64,000 nt of DNA. It comes from Pseudomonas mendocina. Its GTDB lineage: Bacteria; Pseudomonadota; Gammaproteobacteria; Pseudomonadales; Pseudomonadaceae. The stretch spans positions 4,154,001 to 4,218,000 of the forward strand of contig NZ_CP027657.1 of assembly GCF_003008615.1 (NCBI RefSeq), read 5' to 3'. The translations under genes were made by a program, and so were the position numbers. The notes beneath the pieces were generated by a model, which was given only the letters and a program-made list of their open reading frames with translations, ran no database searches and had not been told where the DNA came from. This document shows, in pieces, positions 18,034 to 28,599 of this stretch; position 1 is the first letter of the stretch; each line of letters opens with the position of its first letter.

Positions 18034-18780
18034 ATGGACAAAAACAAGCAGGGGGCGGTGCCGCGGCATGTCGCCATCATCATGGATGGCAACAACCGTT
18101 GGGCTAAGAAGCGCCTGTTGCCGGGGGTGGCTGGGCACAAGGCTGGGGTCGACGCGGTTCGTGCGGTGATCGAGGTCTGTGCCGAGTCGGGTGTCGAGGT
18201 GCTGACCCTGTTCGCGTTCTCCAGTGAGAATTGGCAGCGCCCGGCCGAAGAGGTCGGGGCGCTGATGGAACTGTTCCTGGGCGCGCTGCGCCGAGAGGCC
18301 AAGCGCCTGCGGGATAACGACATCAGCTTGCGCATCATCGGTGACCGTTCGCGGTTTCACCCTGAGTTGCAGGCTGCCATGCGTGAGGCCGAGTTGCTGA
18401 CTGCGGGTGAGCGTCGTTTCACCCTGCAGGTGGCTGCCAACTACGGTGGCCAGTGGGATATCGCTCAGGCCGCGCAGCGCCTGGCGCGCGAGGTGCAGGC
18501 TGGGCATCTGCAAGTGGAGGACATCACGCCTGAACTGCTGCAGGGCTGTCTGGCGACCGGTGATCTGCCGCTTCCAGATCTGTGCATCCGCACCGGCGGC
18601 GAGCATCGCATCAGCAATTTCCTGCTCTGGCAGTTGGCTTACAGCGAACTGTACTTCTCCGACCTTTACTGGCCGGATTTCAAGCACGAGGCCATGCGCA
18701 AAGCACTGGCCGATTTCGCCACCCGCCAGCGTCGCTTCGGTAAGACCAGCGAGCAGGTGGAGGCTGAGGCGCGCTCCTAA
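18034..18780 (+). CDS. uppS: undecaprenyl diphosphate synthase (di-trans,poly-cis)
   Basis: The 248-residue cis-prenyltransferase extends farnesyl diphosphate with eight isopentenyl units to make the C55 lipid carrier of peptidoglycan and O-antigen. VAIIMDGNNRWAKKR holds the catalytic Asp, and RTGGEHRISNFLLWQLAYSELYF is the second signature. ATG 18034 gives the usual Pseudomonas-like N-terminus MDKNKQGAVPRHVAI; a TTG at 18013 overlapping the frr stop would add 7 residues. The stop overlaps the cdsA start. Confidence 0.96.
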   Translation: MDKNKQGAVPRHVAIIMDGNNRWAKKRLLPGVAGHKAGVDAVRAVIEVCAESGVEVLTLFAFSSENWQRPAEEVGALMELFLGALRREAKRLRDNDISLRIIGDRSRFHPELQAAMREAELLTAGERRFTLQVAANYGGQWDIAQAAQRLAREVQAGHLQVEDITPELLQGCLATGDLPLPDLCIRTGGEHRISNFLLWQLAYSELYFSDLYWPDFKHEAMRKALADFATRQRRFGKTSEQVEAEARS

Positions 18781-19595
18781 TGCTCAAACAACGAATAATT
18801 ACAGCGCTGGTGTTGCTGCCTATCGCTCTTTGCGGTTTTTTCCTGCTCGACGGCGCTGCCTTCGCGCTGTTCATCGGTGCGGTGGTCACGCTGGGTGCCT
18901 GGGAATGGGCGCGCCTGGCCGGTGTTTTCGCGCAGCCGGCGCGTGTGGCGTATGCCGCGTTGGTCGCCGTGCTGCTCGGTGCCATCTACCTGTTGCCGGC
19001 GCTGGCGCCCTGGTTGCTCGGGGCGGCAGTGATCTGGTGGGCGCTGGCGACGTTGCTGGTGGTCAGTTATCCCGACAGCAGTCGTTACTGGGGCGGTTTG
19101 CCCGGTCGCTTGCTGATCGGCCTGCTGATCCTGTTGCCGGCCTGGCAGGGATTGGTACTGCTCAAGCAATGGCCGCAGGCCAACGCTCTGATCATCGCCG
19201 TGATGGTGCTGGTGTGGGGTGCGGATATTGGCGCCTATTTCGCCGGCAAGACCTTTGGCAAGCGCAAGCTGGCGCCCAAGGTCAGTCCAGGCAAGAGCTG
19301 GGAAGGGCTTTATGGCGGTCTTGCTGCCAGCCTGTTGATCACGCTGCTGGTGGGGTTGCAGCAAGGCTGGTCTGCTTCCGGTCTGCTGCTGGCGCTCGGT
19401 GGTGCGGCGCTGGTGGTGCTGATTTCGGTGGTTGGCGATCTGACCGAGAGCATGTTCAAGCGTCAGTCCGGGATCAAGGACAGTAGTAATTTGCTGCCGG
19501 GCCATGGTGGTGTGCTGGATCGCATCGACAGCCTCACTGCCGCTATTCCGCTATTCGCAGCGTTGCTGTGGCTGGCTGGCTGGGGTTCGCTGTGA
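18780..19595 (+). CDS. cdsA: phosphatidate cytidylyltransferase
   Basis: This 271-residue inner-membrane enzyme with about 8 membrane segments makes CDP-diacylglycerol from phosphatidate and CTP, the branch point of phospholipid synthesis. The CdsA signature spans [20 protein letters not shown] followed by [14 protein letters not shown] near the C-terminus; [11 protein letters not shown] is the other conserved motif. ATG shares one base with the uppS stop, and the dxr GTG start overlaps its end. Confidence 0.96.
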   Translation: MLKQRIITALVLLPIALCGFFLLDGAAFALFIGAVVTLGAWEWARLAGVFAQPARVAYAALVAVLLGAIYLLPALAPWLLGAAVIWWALATLLVVSYPDSSRYWGGLPGRLLIGLLILLPAWQGLVLLKQWPQANALIIAVMVLVWGADIGAYFAGKTFGKRKLAPKVSPGKSWEGLYGGLAASLLITLLVGLQQGWSASGLLLALGGAALVVLISVVGDLTESMFKRQSGIKDSSNLLPGHGGVLDRIDSLTAAIPLFAALLWLAGWGSL

Positions 19596-20776
19596 GCGCA
19601 CCGCAGCTGGTTACCGTGCTGGGGGCAACCGGTTCCATCGGGCTCAGCACGCTTGATGTGATCGCGCGCCATCCCGAGCGCTACAGCGTTTTTGCGTTGA
19701 GCGGTTTTTCACGTCTGGCGGAGCTGGGCGCGCTCTGCCAGCAGCATCGCCCGCGTTATGCGGTGGTGCCTGATGTCGGCTCGGCGCAGACGCTGCAATC
19801 CAGCCTACGCGCCGCAGGTCTGACGACCGAAGTGCTGGTCGGCGAGGAAGGGCTATGCGCCATCGCCGCTGCGACAGAGGTCGATTGCGTGATGGCGGCG
19901 ATCGTTGGCGCTGCCGGGCTGAGACCAACTCTGGCTGCCGTGCAGGCTGGCAAGAAGGTGTTGCTGGCGAACAAAGAGGCGCTGGTCATGTCTGGCGCGC
20001 TGTTCATTCAGGCCGTCAAGCGTAGCGGTGCGGTTCTGCTGCCAATCGATAGTGAGCACAACGCCATTTTTCAGTGCCTGCCGGGCGATTACGCGCGCGG
20101 CCTGCAAGCGGTCGGTGTGCGGCGTGTGCTGTTGACGGCCTCCGGCGGGCCATTTCGCGAGACGCCATTGGCGGATCTTGAGCATGTCACGCCCGAACAG
20201 GCCTGCGCCCATCCGAACTGGTCGATGGGGCGCAAGATCTCCGTCGATTCGGCCAGCATGATGAACAAGGGCCTGGAGATGATCGAGGCCTGCTGGTTGT
20301 TCGATGCCCGTCCCGAGCAGATCGAGGTGGTGATCCATCGGCAGAGCGTGATTCATTCTCTGGTCGATTACGTCGATGGTTCGGTGCTGGCCCAGTTGGG
20401 CAATCCGGATATGCGTACGCCCATCGCCCATGCGCTAGCCTGGCCGCAACGTATCGATTCCGGGGTCGCGCCACTGGACTTGTTTGCCGTCGGTCGCCTG
20501 GATTTCGAGCGCCCGGACGAGCAGCGCTTCCCTTGCCTGCGTCTGGCGCGCGAGGCTGCTCAGGCTGGTGGTAGTGCGCCGGCCATGCTCAATGCGGTCA
20601 ATGAGGTGGCTGTCGAGGCCTTCCTGCAGCGGCGCATCCGTTTCAGCGATATCGCGCGTATGATTGAGTCCGTGTTGAACGCGCAGCCTGTGCAGGCAGT
20701 CGAAGCGCTCGACGTGGTATTCGAGGTCGACCGTCAGGCGCGCGTATTGGCCGGTGAGTGGCTCGCCCGCTGCTGA
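19592..20776 (+). CDS. dxr: 1-deoxy-D-xylulose 5-phosphate reductoisomerase
   Basis: This 394-residue enzyme makes 2-C-methyl-D-erythritol 4-phosphate in the non-mevalonate isoprenoid pathway and is the target of fosmidomycin. [18 protein letters not shown] is the NADPH-binding start; [15 protein letters not shown] holds metal/substrate residues; [20 protein letters not shown] is the substrate loop. A GTG at 19592 overlapping the cdsA stop gives the family N-terminus [10 protein letters not shown]. Later pathway genes ispD and ispF are also in this window. Confidence 0.95.
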   Translation: MSAPQLVTVLGATGSIGLSTLDVIARHPERYSVFALSGFSRLAELGALCQQHRPRYAVVPDVGSAQTLQSSLRAAGLTTEVLVGEEGLCAIAAATEVDCVMAAIVGAAGLRPTLAAVQAGKKVLLANKEALVMSGALFIQAVKRSGAVLLPIDSEHNAIFQCLPGDYARGLQAVGVRRVLLTASGGPFRETPLADLEHVTPEQACAHPNWSMGRKISVDSASMMNKGLEMIEACWLFDARPEQIEVVIHRQSVIHSLVDYVDGSVLAQLGNPDMRTPIAHALAWPQRIDSGVAPLDLFAVGRLDFERPDEQRFPCLRLAREAAQAGGSAPAMLNAVNEVAVEAFLQRRIRFSDIARMIESVLNAQPVQAVEALDVVFEVDRQARVLAGEWLARC

Positions 20777-20795
20777 TGCGGGCCGGAGAGAAAAG

Positions 20796-22148
20796 ATGAG
20801 TGGCTTGTACATGCTGGTCGGCACCCTGATTGCTCTGGGTGTGTTGGTCACCTTTCACGAGTATGGGCATTTCTGGGTAGCCCGCCGTTGTGGGGTGAAA
20901 GTCCTGCGTTTCTCGGTCGGTTTCGGTACACCGCTGGTGCGTTGGCATGACCGGCATGGCACCGAGTTCGTGATTGCCGCCATTCCGCTGGGCGGCTACG
21001 TCAAGATGCTCGATGAGCGCGAAGGCAATGTACCGCCGGAGTTGGTCGAGCAATCCTTCAATCGTAAAAGCGTGCGCCAGCGCATCGCCATCGTGGCCGC
21101 TGGTCCTCTGGCCAACTTCCTGTTGGCGCTACTGTTTTTCTGGTTCGTGGCCATGCTGGGCAGCCAGCAGGTACGCCCTGTGATCGGCGCCGTGCAGCCG
21201 GACAGCATGGCGCAAGCGGCTGGGCTTCAGGCAGGGCAGGAGATCGTTGCGGTCAATGGTGAGGCCACCAGTGGCTGGGCTGCGGTCAATCTGCAGTTGA
21301 TTCGCCGTCTTGGCGAGAGCGGCACGCTGAATCTGCGTGTGCTGGAACCTGGCTCCACGGTCGAGACGCCCAAGCAGGTGCAGCTGGATAACTGGTTGCG
21401 CGGTGTTGATGAGCCCGACCCGATTGGCTCGCTGGGGATCCGCCCTTGGCGCCCGGCCCTGGAACCGGTGTTGGCCGAGCTCGATCCGAAAGGGCCGGCG
21501 CAGGCTGCGGGTTTGCAGGCTGGGGATCGTTTGTTGGCGCTCGATGGGGAGTCACTGGCTGACTGGCAGGCTCTGGTCGACCGTGTGCGCGCCTTGCCGG
21601 GCGAGGCGATCACCTTGCGTATCGAGCGTGACGGACAGGCGCGTGATGTCGAGCTGACCCTGGCTTCGCGTGGCGAGGGTGAAGCCCGCAGTGGCTATCT
21701 GGGGGCGGGCGTACAGGGCGTCGAATGGCCGCCCGAGATGTTGCGCGAAGTGCGTTACGGTCCGCTCGAAGGTATTGCCGAAGGGGCTCGGCAAACCTGG
21801 GCAATGAGCCTGCTGACCCTCGATTCGCTGAAGAAAATGCTGTTCGGAGAGCTCTCGGTAAAAAACTTGAGTGGGCCGATAACCATTGCTAAAGTGGCGG
21901 GCGCTTCGGCTGAGTCGGGGGTAGGGGATTTCCTGAAATTCCTTGCATATCTGAGTATTAGCCTGGGCGTTCTCAATCTGCTGCCCATTCCCGTACTGGA
22001 TGGTGGGCATCTGCTGTTTTATCTGGTCGAGTGGGTGCGTGGTCGCCCCTTGTCTGAGCGGGTTCAGGGTTGGGGGATGCAGATTGGTATCAGTCTGGTC
22101 ATCGGGGTCATGTTGCTGGCCCTGGTCAACGATCTCAGCCGTCTGTAA
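20796..22148 (+). CDS. rseP: site-2 intramembrane protease RseP
   Basis: This 450-residue zinc protease (MucP in P. aeruginosa) cleaves the anti-sigma factor RseA/MucA after DegS/AlgW to release the envelope stress sigma factor, and can cut signal-peptide remnants and FecR-type proteins. TFHEYGHFWVAR gives the HExxH zinc site in the first membrane helix, and PVLDGGHLLFY gives the third zinc ligand. Two PDZ domains lie at about 115-200 and 205-300 (QAAGLQAGQEIVAVNGE and QAAGLQAGDRLLALDGE). It could also process the FecR encoded at 47222-48181. GGAGAG precedes ATG 20796. Confidence 0.95.
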   Translation: MSGLYMLVGTLIALGVLVTFHEYGHFWVARRCGVKVLRFSVGFGTPLVRWHDRHGTEFVIAAIPLGGYVKMLDEREGNVPPELVEQSFNRKSVRQRIAIVAAGPLANFLLALLFFWFVAMLGSQQVRPVIGAVQPDSMAQAAGLQAGQEIVAVNGEATSGWAAVNLQLIRRLGESGTLNLRVLEPGSTVETPKQVQLDNWLRGVDEPDPIGSLGIRPWRPALEPVLAELDPKGPAQAAGLQAGDRLLALDGESLADWQALVDRVRALPGEAITLRIERDGQARDVELTLASRGEGEARSGYLGAGVQGVEWPPEMLREVRYGPLEGIAEGARQTWAMSLLTLDSLKKMLFGELSVKNLSGPITIAKVAGASAESGVGDFLKFLAYLSISLGVLNLLPIPVLDGGHLLFYLVEWVRGRPLSERVQGWGMQIGISLVIGVMLLALVNDLSRL

Positions 22149-22232
22149 GCATTGCTGAATTACGTTCTTGAGATTTACAAGTGTCGCCTTACGCGGCAGT
22201 TTTTATCGTCAGTTGGAATAAGAAAGGACTTC

Positions 22233-24593
22233 ATGAAACGTCTGCTGCTACCTGCGGTACTGTCCGCATTGATGATCGCCGAAGTTCACGCCGAGTCCTT
22301 CACCATCTCCGATATACGCGTCAACGGCCTGCAGCGGGTTTCCGCTGGCAGCGTGTTTGGTGCACTGCCGCTGAACGTCGGTGAGCGCATCGATGATCGT
22401 CAGTTGGTCGACGCCACTCGTTCTCTGTTCCGTACCGGTTTCTTCCAGGACATCCAGCTCGGTCGCGATGGCGATGTGCTGGTCATCACCGTGGTCGAGC
22501 GTCCTTCCATCTCCGGTATCGAGATCGAGGGCAACAAGGCCATTACCACCGAAGACCTGCTCAAGGGCCTGAACCAGTCCGGTCTGGCCGAAGGCGAGAT
22601 CTTCCAGCGCGCGACCCTCGAAGGCGTGCGCAACGAGCTGCAGCGTCAGTACGTGGCCCAGGGCCGCTACTCGGCCGAGATCGAGGCCGAGGTGATTCCG
22701 CAGCCGCGCAACCGCGTGGCGCTGAAAATTACCATCAACGAAGGCACCGTCGCCGCCATTTCCCACATCAACGTAGTGGGCAACACGGTCTTCTCCGATG
22801 AGGAATTGGGCGATCTGTTCGAACTGAAGACCACCAACTGGTTGTCCTTCTTCCGTAACGATGACAAGTATGCCCGCGAGAAATTGTCCGGTGACCTCGA
22901 GCGCCTGCGCTCCTATTACCTGGATCGCGGCTACATCAACATGGATATCAGCTCCACTCAGGTATCCATCACCCCGGACAAGAAGCACGTCTACATCACC
23001 GTCAACGTGGAAGAGGGTGAGAAGTACAGTGTCCGTGAAGTGAAGCTGTCCGGTGACCTCAAGGTGCCGGAAGAAGACGTTCGCGCGCTGTTGCTGGTCA
23101 AGGAAGGTCAGGTCTTCTCGCGCAAGATCATGACCACTACCAGCGAGCTGATCACCCGTCGTCTGGGTAATGAAGGCTACACCTTCGCCAACGTCAACGG
23201 CGTGCCGGAAGCGCATGACGATGACAAGAGCGTGTCGATCACCTTCTTCGTCGACCCGGGCAAGCGCGCCTACGTCAACCGCATCAACTTCCGTGGTAAC
23301 ACCAAGTCCGAGGACGAAGTGCTGCGTCGTGAAATGCGCCAGATGGAAGGTGGCTGGGCGTCTACCTACCTGATCGACCAATCCAAGGTTCGCCTCGAAC
23401 GTCTGGGCTTCTTCAAGGAAGTCAACGTCGAAACGCCGCAGGTGCCAGGTACCGACGACCAGATCGACGTCAACTACAGTGTCGAAGAGCAACCGTCCGG
23501 TTCCATAACCGCCAGCGTTGGTTTCGCGCAGAACGCCGGTCTGATCCTCGGTGGCTCGATCAGTCAGAACAACTTCCTGGGTACCGGTAACCGTGTCAGC
23601 ATCGGTCTGACCCGCAGTGAATACCAGACCCGTTACAGCTTCGGTTTCGTTGACCCCTACTGGACCGTCGATGGCGTCAGCCTGGGCTACAACGCCTTCT
23701 ACCGCACCACCGATTACGATGAGCTCGATGTCGATGTATCCAGCTACTCGGTGGACAGCCTGGGTGCCGGTATCAGCATCGGTTATCCGATCAGTGAGAC
23801 TTCGCGTCTGACCTATGGTCTGACCGTGCAGCAGGACAGCATCGACACTGGTCGTTACACCGTCGACGAGATCTTCGATTTCATCGACGCCGAGGGCGAT
23901 AACTACCTGAACTTCAAGGGTTCGATCGGTTGGTCCGAGTCGACTCTGAACCGTGGTGTGCTGGCCAACCGTGGTCACTCGCAGAGCCTGGTGCTGGAAA
24001 CCACCCTGCCGGGTAGCGATCTGTCGTTCTACAAACTCGACTACCGTGGCCAGATCTTCACCCCGATCAGCGACAACTACACCCTGCGCTTCCACACTCA
24101 GTTGGGTTATGGCGACAGTTACGGCTCTACCGCCGAACTGCCGTTCTACGAGCACTACTACGCCGGTGGTTTCAACTCGGTACGTGGCTTCGAAGACAGC
24201 AGCCTGGGCCCGCGCAGCACGCCGAGCACCGGTACCAAGCCAGGCACCCTGCGTGACCCGGATCAGGATCCGCTGCCGTTCGGTGGTAACGTGCTGGTGC
24301 AGGGCGGTGTTGAAATGCTCTTCCCGCTGCCGTTCGTCAAGGATCAGCGTTCGCTGCGCACTGCGCTGTTCTGGGACGTGGGTAACGTATTCGACACCAA
24401 CTGCAGCTCGACGCAGAAGCGCCTGAGCGACAGCTGCAACATCGACTTCAGCAGCATGGCCAGCTCCGTGGGCGTTGGTCTGACCTGGATCACCGCACTC
24501 GGTCCGTTGAGTTTCAGCCTGGCCATGCCGATCAAGAAGCCTAATGATGCCGATACCCAGGTATTCCAGTTCTCCCTGGGTCAAACTTTCTAA
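22233..24593 (+). CDS. bamA: outer membrane protein assembly factor BamA
   Basis: The 786-residue Omp85 protein folds and inserts beta-barrel proteins. A signal peptide covers residues 1-20 (MKRLLLPAVLSALMIAEVHA). Five POTRA domains span about 21-420, followed by a 16-strand barrel. The VRGF motif of loop 6 is present (FNSVRGFEDSS), and the protein ends in Phe (FQFSLGQTF), the usual barrel C-terminus. AAAGGA lies before ATG 22233. It is followed by its chaperone partner skp. Confidence 0.97.
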   Translation: MKRLLLPAVLSALMIAEVHAESFTISDIRVNGLQRVSAGSVFGALPLNVGERIDDRQLVDATRSLFRTGFFQDIQLGRDGDVLVITVVERPSISGIEIEGNKAITTEDLLKGLNQSGLAEGEIFQRATLEGVRNELQRQYVAQGRYSAEIEAEVIPQPRNRVALKITINEGTVAAISHINVVGNTVFSDEELGDLFELKTTNWLSFFRNDDKYAREKLSGDLERLRSYYLDRGYINMDISSTQVSITPDKKHVYITVNVEEGEKYSVREVKLSGDLKVPEEDVRALLLVKEGQVFSRKIMTTTSELITRRLGNEGYTFANVNGVPEAHDDDKSVSITFFVDPGKRAYVNRINFRGNTKSEDEVLRREMRQMEGGWASTYLIDQSKVRLERLGFFKEVNVETPQVPGTDDQIDVNYSVEEQPSGSITASVGFAQNAGLILGGSISQNNFLGTGNRVSIGLTRSEYQTRYSFGFVDPYWTVDGVSLGYNAFYRTTDYDELDVDVSSYSVDSLGAGISIGYPISETSRLTYGLTVQQDSIDTGRYTVDEIFDFIDAEGDNYLNFKGSIGWSESTLNRGVLANRGHSQSLVLETTLPGSDLSFYKLDYRGQIFTPISDNYTLRFHTQLGYGDSYGSTAELPFYEHYYAGGFNSVRGFEDSSLGPRSTPSTGTKPGTLRDPDQDPLPFGGNVLVQGGVEMLFPLPFVKDQRSLRTALFWDVGNVFDTNCSSTQKRLSDSCNIDFSSMASSVGVGLTWITALGPLSFSLAMPIKKPNDADTQVFQFSLGQTF

Positions 24594-24637
24594 ACCCGTA
24601 CCACCGAAAGCCAACAGTTTTGTTGCAGGAGTGCATT

Positions 24638-25141
24638 GTGCGTAAGTTGACTCAACTGGTTCTGTTCACCGCCGCTCTGATCGCCACTCCGGCGTTCGCT
24701 GAAATGAAGGTGGCCGTGCTGAACTATCAGATGGCGCTGCTCGAGTCCGATGCAGCCAAGCGTTACGCCGTCGATGCCGAGAAGAAATTCGGCCCGCAGC
24801 TGAACAAGCTCAAAACGCTGGAAAGCGACGCCAAGCGCATCCAGGATCGCATGGTCAAGGATGGCGAGAAGATGCAGCAGGCCGAGCGTGAACGCCTCGA
24901 GCTCGAATTCAAGCAGAAGGCTCGCGATTTCCAATTCCAGTCCAAGGAGCTGAACGAAGCCAAGGCCATCGCTGACCGCGAGATGCTGGCCAAGCTCAAG
25001 CCGAACCTGGACAAGGCGGTTGAAGAAGTCATCAAGAACGGCAACTTCGACCTGGTGCTCGAGCGCGGTGCAGTGATCGAGGTCAAACCTCAGTACGACA
25101 TCACTCGCCAGGTCATCGAGCGCATGAACCAGATGCGTTAA
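24638..25141 (+). CDS. skp: periplasmic chaperone Skp (OmpH)
   Basis: This 167-residue protein has a signal peptide ([21 protein letters not shown]) and a long charged coiled-coil part ([30 protein letters not shown]), the tentacles of the trimeric Skp jellyfish that holds unfolded outer-membrane proteins. A GTG start at 24638 with CAGGAG 6 bases upstream gives the correct signal peptide; a TTG at 24620 is less likely. It lies between bamA and lpxD as in most gammaproteobacteria. Confidence 0.94.
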   Translation: MRKLTQLVLFTAALIATPAFAEMKVAVLNYQMALLESDAAKRYAVDAEKKFGPQLNKLKTLESDAKRIQDRMVKDGEKMQQAERERLELEFKQKARDFQFQSKELNEAKAIADREMLAKLKPNLDKAVEEVIKNGNFDLVLERGAVIEVKPQYDITRQVIERMNQMR

Positions 25142-25143
25142 GC

Positions 25144-26199
25144 ATGACTGTGACAGTTACTCTCGGCCAATTGGCTGAGCGCCTGGGCGCCACCTTGCGT
25201 GGCGCCGAAGGTAAGGTCATCACGGGCCTGGCCACCTTGCAGGAGGCCAGGCCCGAACAGTTGAGCTTCCTGGCCAATGCCCAGTACCGCAAGTTCCTGG
25301 CCCAGACCCAGGCCGGTGCTGTGCTGCTGACCGCAGCAGATGCCGAAGGCTACGCTGGCGATGCCTTGATCGTGGCCAATCCTTATCTGGCTTATGCCCA
25401 GCTTTCGCATCTGTTCGACCGCAAGCCCAGGGCCGATGCAGGTATTCATGCTACTGCGCAGGTCGCCAAGGATGCTCAGGTCGATCCTAGCGCCAGTATC
25501 GGTGCTTATGCGGTCATCGAGAGTGGCGCCCGCATTGGTGCCGAGGTCAGCATTGGTGCGCATTGCGTAGTTGGTGCTCGCAGCGTGGTTGGCGATGGCG
25601 GATGGCTGGCTCCGCGTGTGACGCTGTATCACGACGTGCAGATTGGTAAGCGTGTGGTGATTCAATCCGGTGCCGTGATTGGCGGCGAAGGCTTTGGTTT
25701 CGCCAACGAGAAGGGTGTCTGGCAGAAGATCGCGCAGATCGGTGGTGTGACCATCGGTGATGACGTCGAGATCGGCGCCAACACCACCGTGGATCGCGGT
25801 GCACTCTCCGATACCCTGATCGGCAACGGCGTGAAGCTGGATAACCAGATCATGATCGCGCACAACGTGCAGGTCGGTGATAACACCGCCATGGCCGGCT
25901 GCTGCGGGATTTCCGGCAGCACCAAGATCGGCAAGAACTGCATGATTGCAGGCGGTGTCGGCATGGTTGGCCATATCGAAGTGTGCGACAACGTATTCGT
26001 CACGGGCATGACCATGGTGACCCGTTCGATCACCGAACCGGGCGCCTATTCCTCCGGTACCGCCATGCAACCGGCTGGCGAGTGGAAGAAGAGCGCTGCA
26101 CGCATTCGTCAATTGGACGAGATGGCCAAGCGTCTGCGCGAGCTGGAAAAACAGCTGGCTGCCGTGACCCAAGGCGCGGATACCTCATCTGATGCCTGA
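25144..26199 (+). CDS. lpxD: UDP-3-O-(3-hydroxyacyl)glucosamine N-acyltransferase
   Basis: This 351-residue enzyme catalyses the third step of lipid A synthesis. The N-terminal uridine-binding domain (1-100) is followed by hexapeptide-repeat beta-helix sequence ([34 protein letters not shown]) and a C-terminal helix. The catalytic His lies in [24 protein letters not shown]. It begins 2 bases after the skp stop. A strong terminator hairpin starts inside its own stop codon. Confidence 0.96.
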   Translation: MTVTVTLGQLAERLGATLRGAEGKVITGLATLQEARPEQLSFLANAQYRKFLAQTQAGAVLLTAADAEGYAGDALIVANPYLAYAQLSHLFDRKPRADAGIHATAQVAKDAQVDPSASIGAYAVIESGARIGAEVSIGAHCVVGARSVVGDGGWLAPRVTLYHDVQIGKRVVIQSGAVIGGEGFGFANEKGVWQKIAQIGGVTIGDDVEIGANTTVDRGALSDTLIGNGVKLDNQIMIAHNVQVGDNTAMAGCCGISGSTKIGKNCMIAGGVGMVGHIEVCDNVFVTGMTMVTRSITEPGAYSSGTAMQPAGEWKKSAARIRQLDEMAKRLRELEKQLAAVTQGADTSSDA

Positions 26200-26230
26200 G
26201 CGCGGTTTCTCCGCGCTCTTTTCTTTTCTT
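26198..26230 (+). terminator. intrinsic terminator overlapping the lpxD stop codon
   Basis: GAGCGCGG (26198-26205) pairs perfectly with CCGCGCTC (26211-26218) across TTTCT, followed by TTTTCTTTTCTT. The stem begins on the second base of the lpxD TGA, so a ribosome ending lpxD would cover it. fabZ, lpxA and lpxB follow only 29 bases on, making this an intra-operon attenuator candidate. Confidence 0.7.
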
Positions 26231-26246
26231 ACAGGCTAAACCGGAC

Positions 26247-26687
26247 ATGATGGACATCAACGAAATTCGTGAATATTTGCCGCACCGCTATCCGTTCCTG
26301 CTGGTGGATCGTGTGGTGGACCTGGACGTCGAAGGCAAGACTGTTCGCGCCTACAAGAATGTCAGCATCAACGAGCCCTTCTTCAATGGCCACTTTCCCG
26401 AGCATCCGATCATGCCGGGTGTGCTGATCATTGAAGCCATGGCTCAGGCTGCCGGGATTCTCGGCTTCAAGATGATGGGCGTGAAGCCGGCCGATGGCAC
26501 CCTGTACTACTTCGTCGGCTCCGACAAGTTGCGTTTCCGCTCTCCCGTTACTCCGGGCGATCAGCTTGTGCTGGAAGCCAAGTACCTGAGCGACCGCCGT
26601 AGCATCTGGAAATTCGAGTGCCGTGCCACCGTTGATGGCAAGGAAGTTTGCTCCGCTGAAATCATCTGTGCGGAACGCAAACTATGA
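26247..26687 (+). CDS. fabZ: 3-hydroxyacyl-[acyl-carrier-protein] dehydratase FabZ
   Basis: This 146-residue hotdog-fold enzyme dehydrates beta-hydroxyacyl-ACP in fatty acid elongation. [26 protein letters not shown] carries the catalytic His and Glu. It competes with LpxA for 3-hydroxyacyl-ACP, so its place in the lpx cluster balances phospholipid and lipid A synthesis. The start codon is ATG 26247 or the adjacent ATG 26250. It overlaps lpxA by four bases. Confidence 0.97.
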   Translation: MMDINEIREYLPHRYPFLLVDRVVDLDVEGKTVRAYKNVSINEPFFNGHFPEHPIMPGVLIIEAMAQAAGILGFKMMGVKPADGTLYYFVGSDKLRFRSPVTPGDQLVLEAKYLSDRRSIWKFECRATVDGKEVCSAEIICAERKL

Positions 26688-27460
26688 GTTCGATTGACCC
26701 TCGCGCAATCATCGACCCCAGTGCCAGATTGGCCGACGACGTCGTCGTCGGCCCGTGGAGCATTGTCGGGCCCGATGTGGAAATCGGCGAGGGTACGGTG
26801 ATCGGCCCGCACGTGGTGCTCAAAGGGCCGACAGTCATCGGCAAGCACAACCGCATCTACCAGTTTTCTTCGATTGGTGAAGATACCCCCGATCTGAAGT
26901 ACAAAGGCGAACCGACTCGCCTGGTGATCGGCGATCACAACACCATCCGTGAAGGTGTGACCATTCACCGTGGCACCGTGCAGGATCGCAGCGAGACCAC
27001 CATTGGTGATCACAATCTGATCATGGCATATGCCCATATCGGTCATGACAGCGTCATCGGCAACCACTGCATCCTGGTCAACAACACGGCGCTGGCAGGT
27101 CATGTCTGGGTTGATGACTGGGCGATTCTGTCCGGCTACACCCTGGTGCACCAGTTCTGCCGTATCGGTGCGCACAGCTTTTCCGGCATGGGTACCGCCA
27201 TCGGCAAGGACGTCCCGGCGTTCGTCACCGTATTCGGTAACCCGGCCGAAGCGCGCAGCATGAATTTCGAAGGCATGCGCCGTCGCGGTTTTTCTGCCGA
27301 GGCCATCGCCGCACTGCGCAAGGGTTACAAGCTGGTCTATCGCCAGGGGCTGACTGTCGAGCAGGCGCTGGCCGAACTGGCCGAGTCCGCTGCCCAGTTC
27401 CCCGAGGTCGCAGTCTTCCGCGACTCCATCCAGGCCTCTACGCGCGGCATCACTCGTTAA
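26684..27460 (+). CDS. lpxA: UDP-N-acetylglucosamine O-acyltransferase
   Basis: This 258-residue enzyme is the first step of lipid A synthesis. Hexapeptide repeats run through residues 5-180 ([32 protein letters not shown]). The catalytic His is in [21 protein letters not shown], and a C-terminal helical domain follows ([24 protein letters not shown]). ATGA overlap with fabZ implies coupling. Confidence 0.97.
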   Translation: MSSIDPRAIIDPSARLADDVVVGPWSIVGPDVEIGEGTVIGPHVVLKGPTVIGKHNRIYQFSSIGEDTPDLKYKGEPTRLVIGDHNTIREGVTIHRGTVQDRSETTIGDHNLIMAYAHIGHDSVIGNHCILVNNTALAGHVWVDDWAILSGYTLVHQFCRIGAHSFSGMGTAIGKDVPAFVTVFGNPAEARSMNFEGMRRRGFSAEAIAALRKGYKLVYRQGLTVEQALAELAESAAQFPEVAVFRDSIQASTRGITR

Positions 27461-27465
27461 TCGTT

Positions 27466-28599
27466 ATGACCAGACCTCTTCGCGTCGCACTGGTCGCCGG
27501 TGAGGCGTCCGGCGATATTCTCGGCGTCGGCCTGATGCAGGCCATCAAGGCACGTCACCCGGATGCCGAGTTCATCGGTGTCGGCGGGGCGCGCATGGAA
27601 GCCGAGGGCCTGAAATCCTATTTCCCGATGGAGCGCCTGGCCGTGATGGGCCTGGTCGAAGTGCTCGGTCGCCTGTTCGAACTGCTTGGCCGTCGCCGCC
27701 AGTTGGCGCGGGATCTGATCGCCGCGCAGCCCGACGTGTTCATCGGTATCGATGCCCCTGACTTCAATCTGGGCCTGGAGCTCAAGCTGCGCCGTGCCGG
27801 AATCAAGACCGTGCACTACGTCAGCCCGTCGGTCTGGGCCTGGCGGCAGAAGCGGGTGCTGAAGATCCGCGAAGCCTGCGACCTGATGTTGACTCTGTTC
27901 CCCTTCGAAGCGCAGTTCTACGATGCACATCAGGTACCGGTGCGATTCGTCGGTCACCCATTGGCCGACGCCATCCCGCAACAGGCCGACCGCGCCGCAG
28001 CGCGCGAGGCGTTGGATCTGCCGCACGATGAGCCTGTGGTGGCCTTGATGCCCGGCAGTCGCGGTGGTGAGGTCGCGCGTCTCGGTGAATTGTTCCTTGA
28101 TGCGGCGATTCGTTTACGCGCACTTCGCCCCGGCATTCGTTTCCTGCTGCCTTGCGCCACTCCTGAGCGTCGTGAACAGCTGGAGCAAATGCTGGCCGGG
28201 CGCGATTTGCCCCTGACCCTGCTCAACGGCCGTTCCCATGAGGCGCTGGCCGCTTGCGATGCGGTGTTGATCGCCTCGGGCACCGCGACCCTGGAAGCGC
28301 TGCTGTACAAGCGGCCCATGGTGGTGGCCTACCGAGTGGCGCCGCTGACCTATCGCATCCTCAAGCGCCTGGTGAAGAGCCCCTATATCTCGCTGCCCAA
28401 TCTGCTGGCCGAGCGCCTGCTGGTACCTGAGCTGATTCAGGATGCGGCAACGCCCGACGCATTGGCGCAGGCCGTGGCGCCGTTGATCGACGGCGGCCAG
28501 GTGCAGACCGAAGGTTTCGATGTGATTCATCGCGCGTTGCGCCGCGATGCGTCGGTGTCGGCCGCTGATGCCGTGCTCAAACTGGCAGGGCGCGCCTGA
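27466..28599 (+). CDS. lpxB: lipid-A-disaccharide synthase
   Basis: This 377-residue peripheral membrane GT19 glycosyltransferase joins UDP-2,3-diacylglucosamine and lipid [23 protein letters not shown] is the signature N-terminus, and [18 protein letters not shown] and [12 protein letters not shown] are further conserved motifs. ATG 27466 is 5 bases after the lpxA stop, and its TGA shares a base with the rnhB ATG. Confidence 0.97.
   Translation: MTRPLRVALVAGEASGDILGVGLMQAIKARHPDAEFIGVGGARMEAEGLKSYFPMERLAVMGLVEVLGRLFELLGRRRQLARDLIAAQPDVFIGIDAPDFNLGLELKLRRAGIKTVHYVSPSVWAWRQKRVLKIREACDLMLTLFPFEAQFYDAHQVPVRFVGHPLADAIPQQADRAAAREALDLPHDEPVVALMPGSRGGEVARLGELFLDAAIRLRALRPGIRFLLPCATPERREQLEQMLAGRDLPLTLLNGRSHEALAACDAVLIASGTATLEALLYKRPMVVAYRVAPLTYRILKRLVKSPYISLPNLLAERLLVPELIQDAATPDALAQAVAPLIDGGQVQTEGFDVIHRALRRDASVSAADAVLKLAGRA

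Noticed and set aside
22248..24614. 788-codon open frame antisense to bamA
   Set aside because: Composition is the mirror of bamA codons, with no domain logic; BamA is unambiguous on the + strand.
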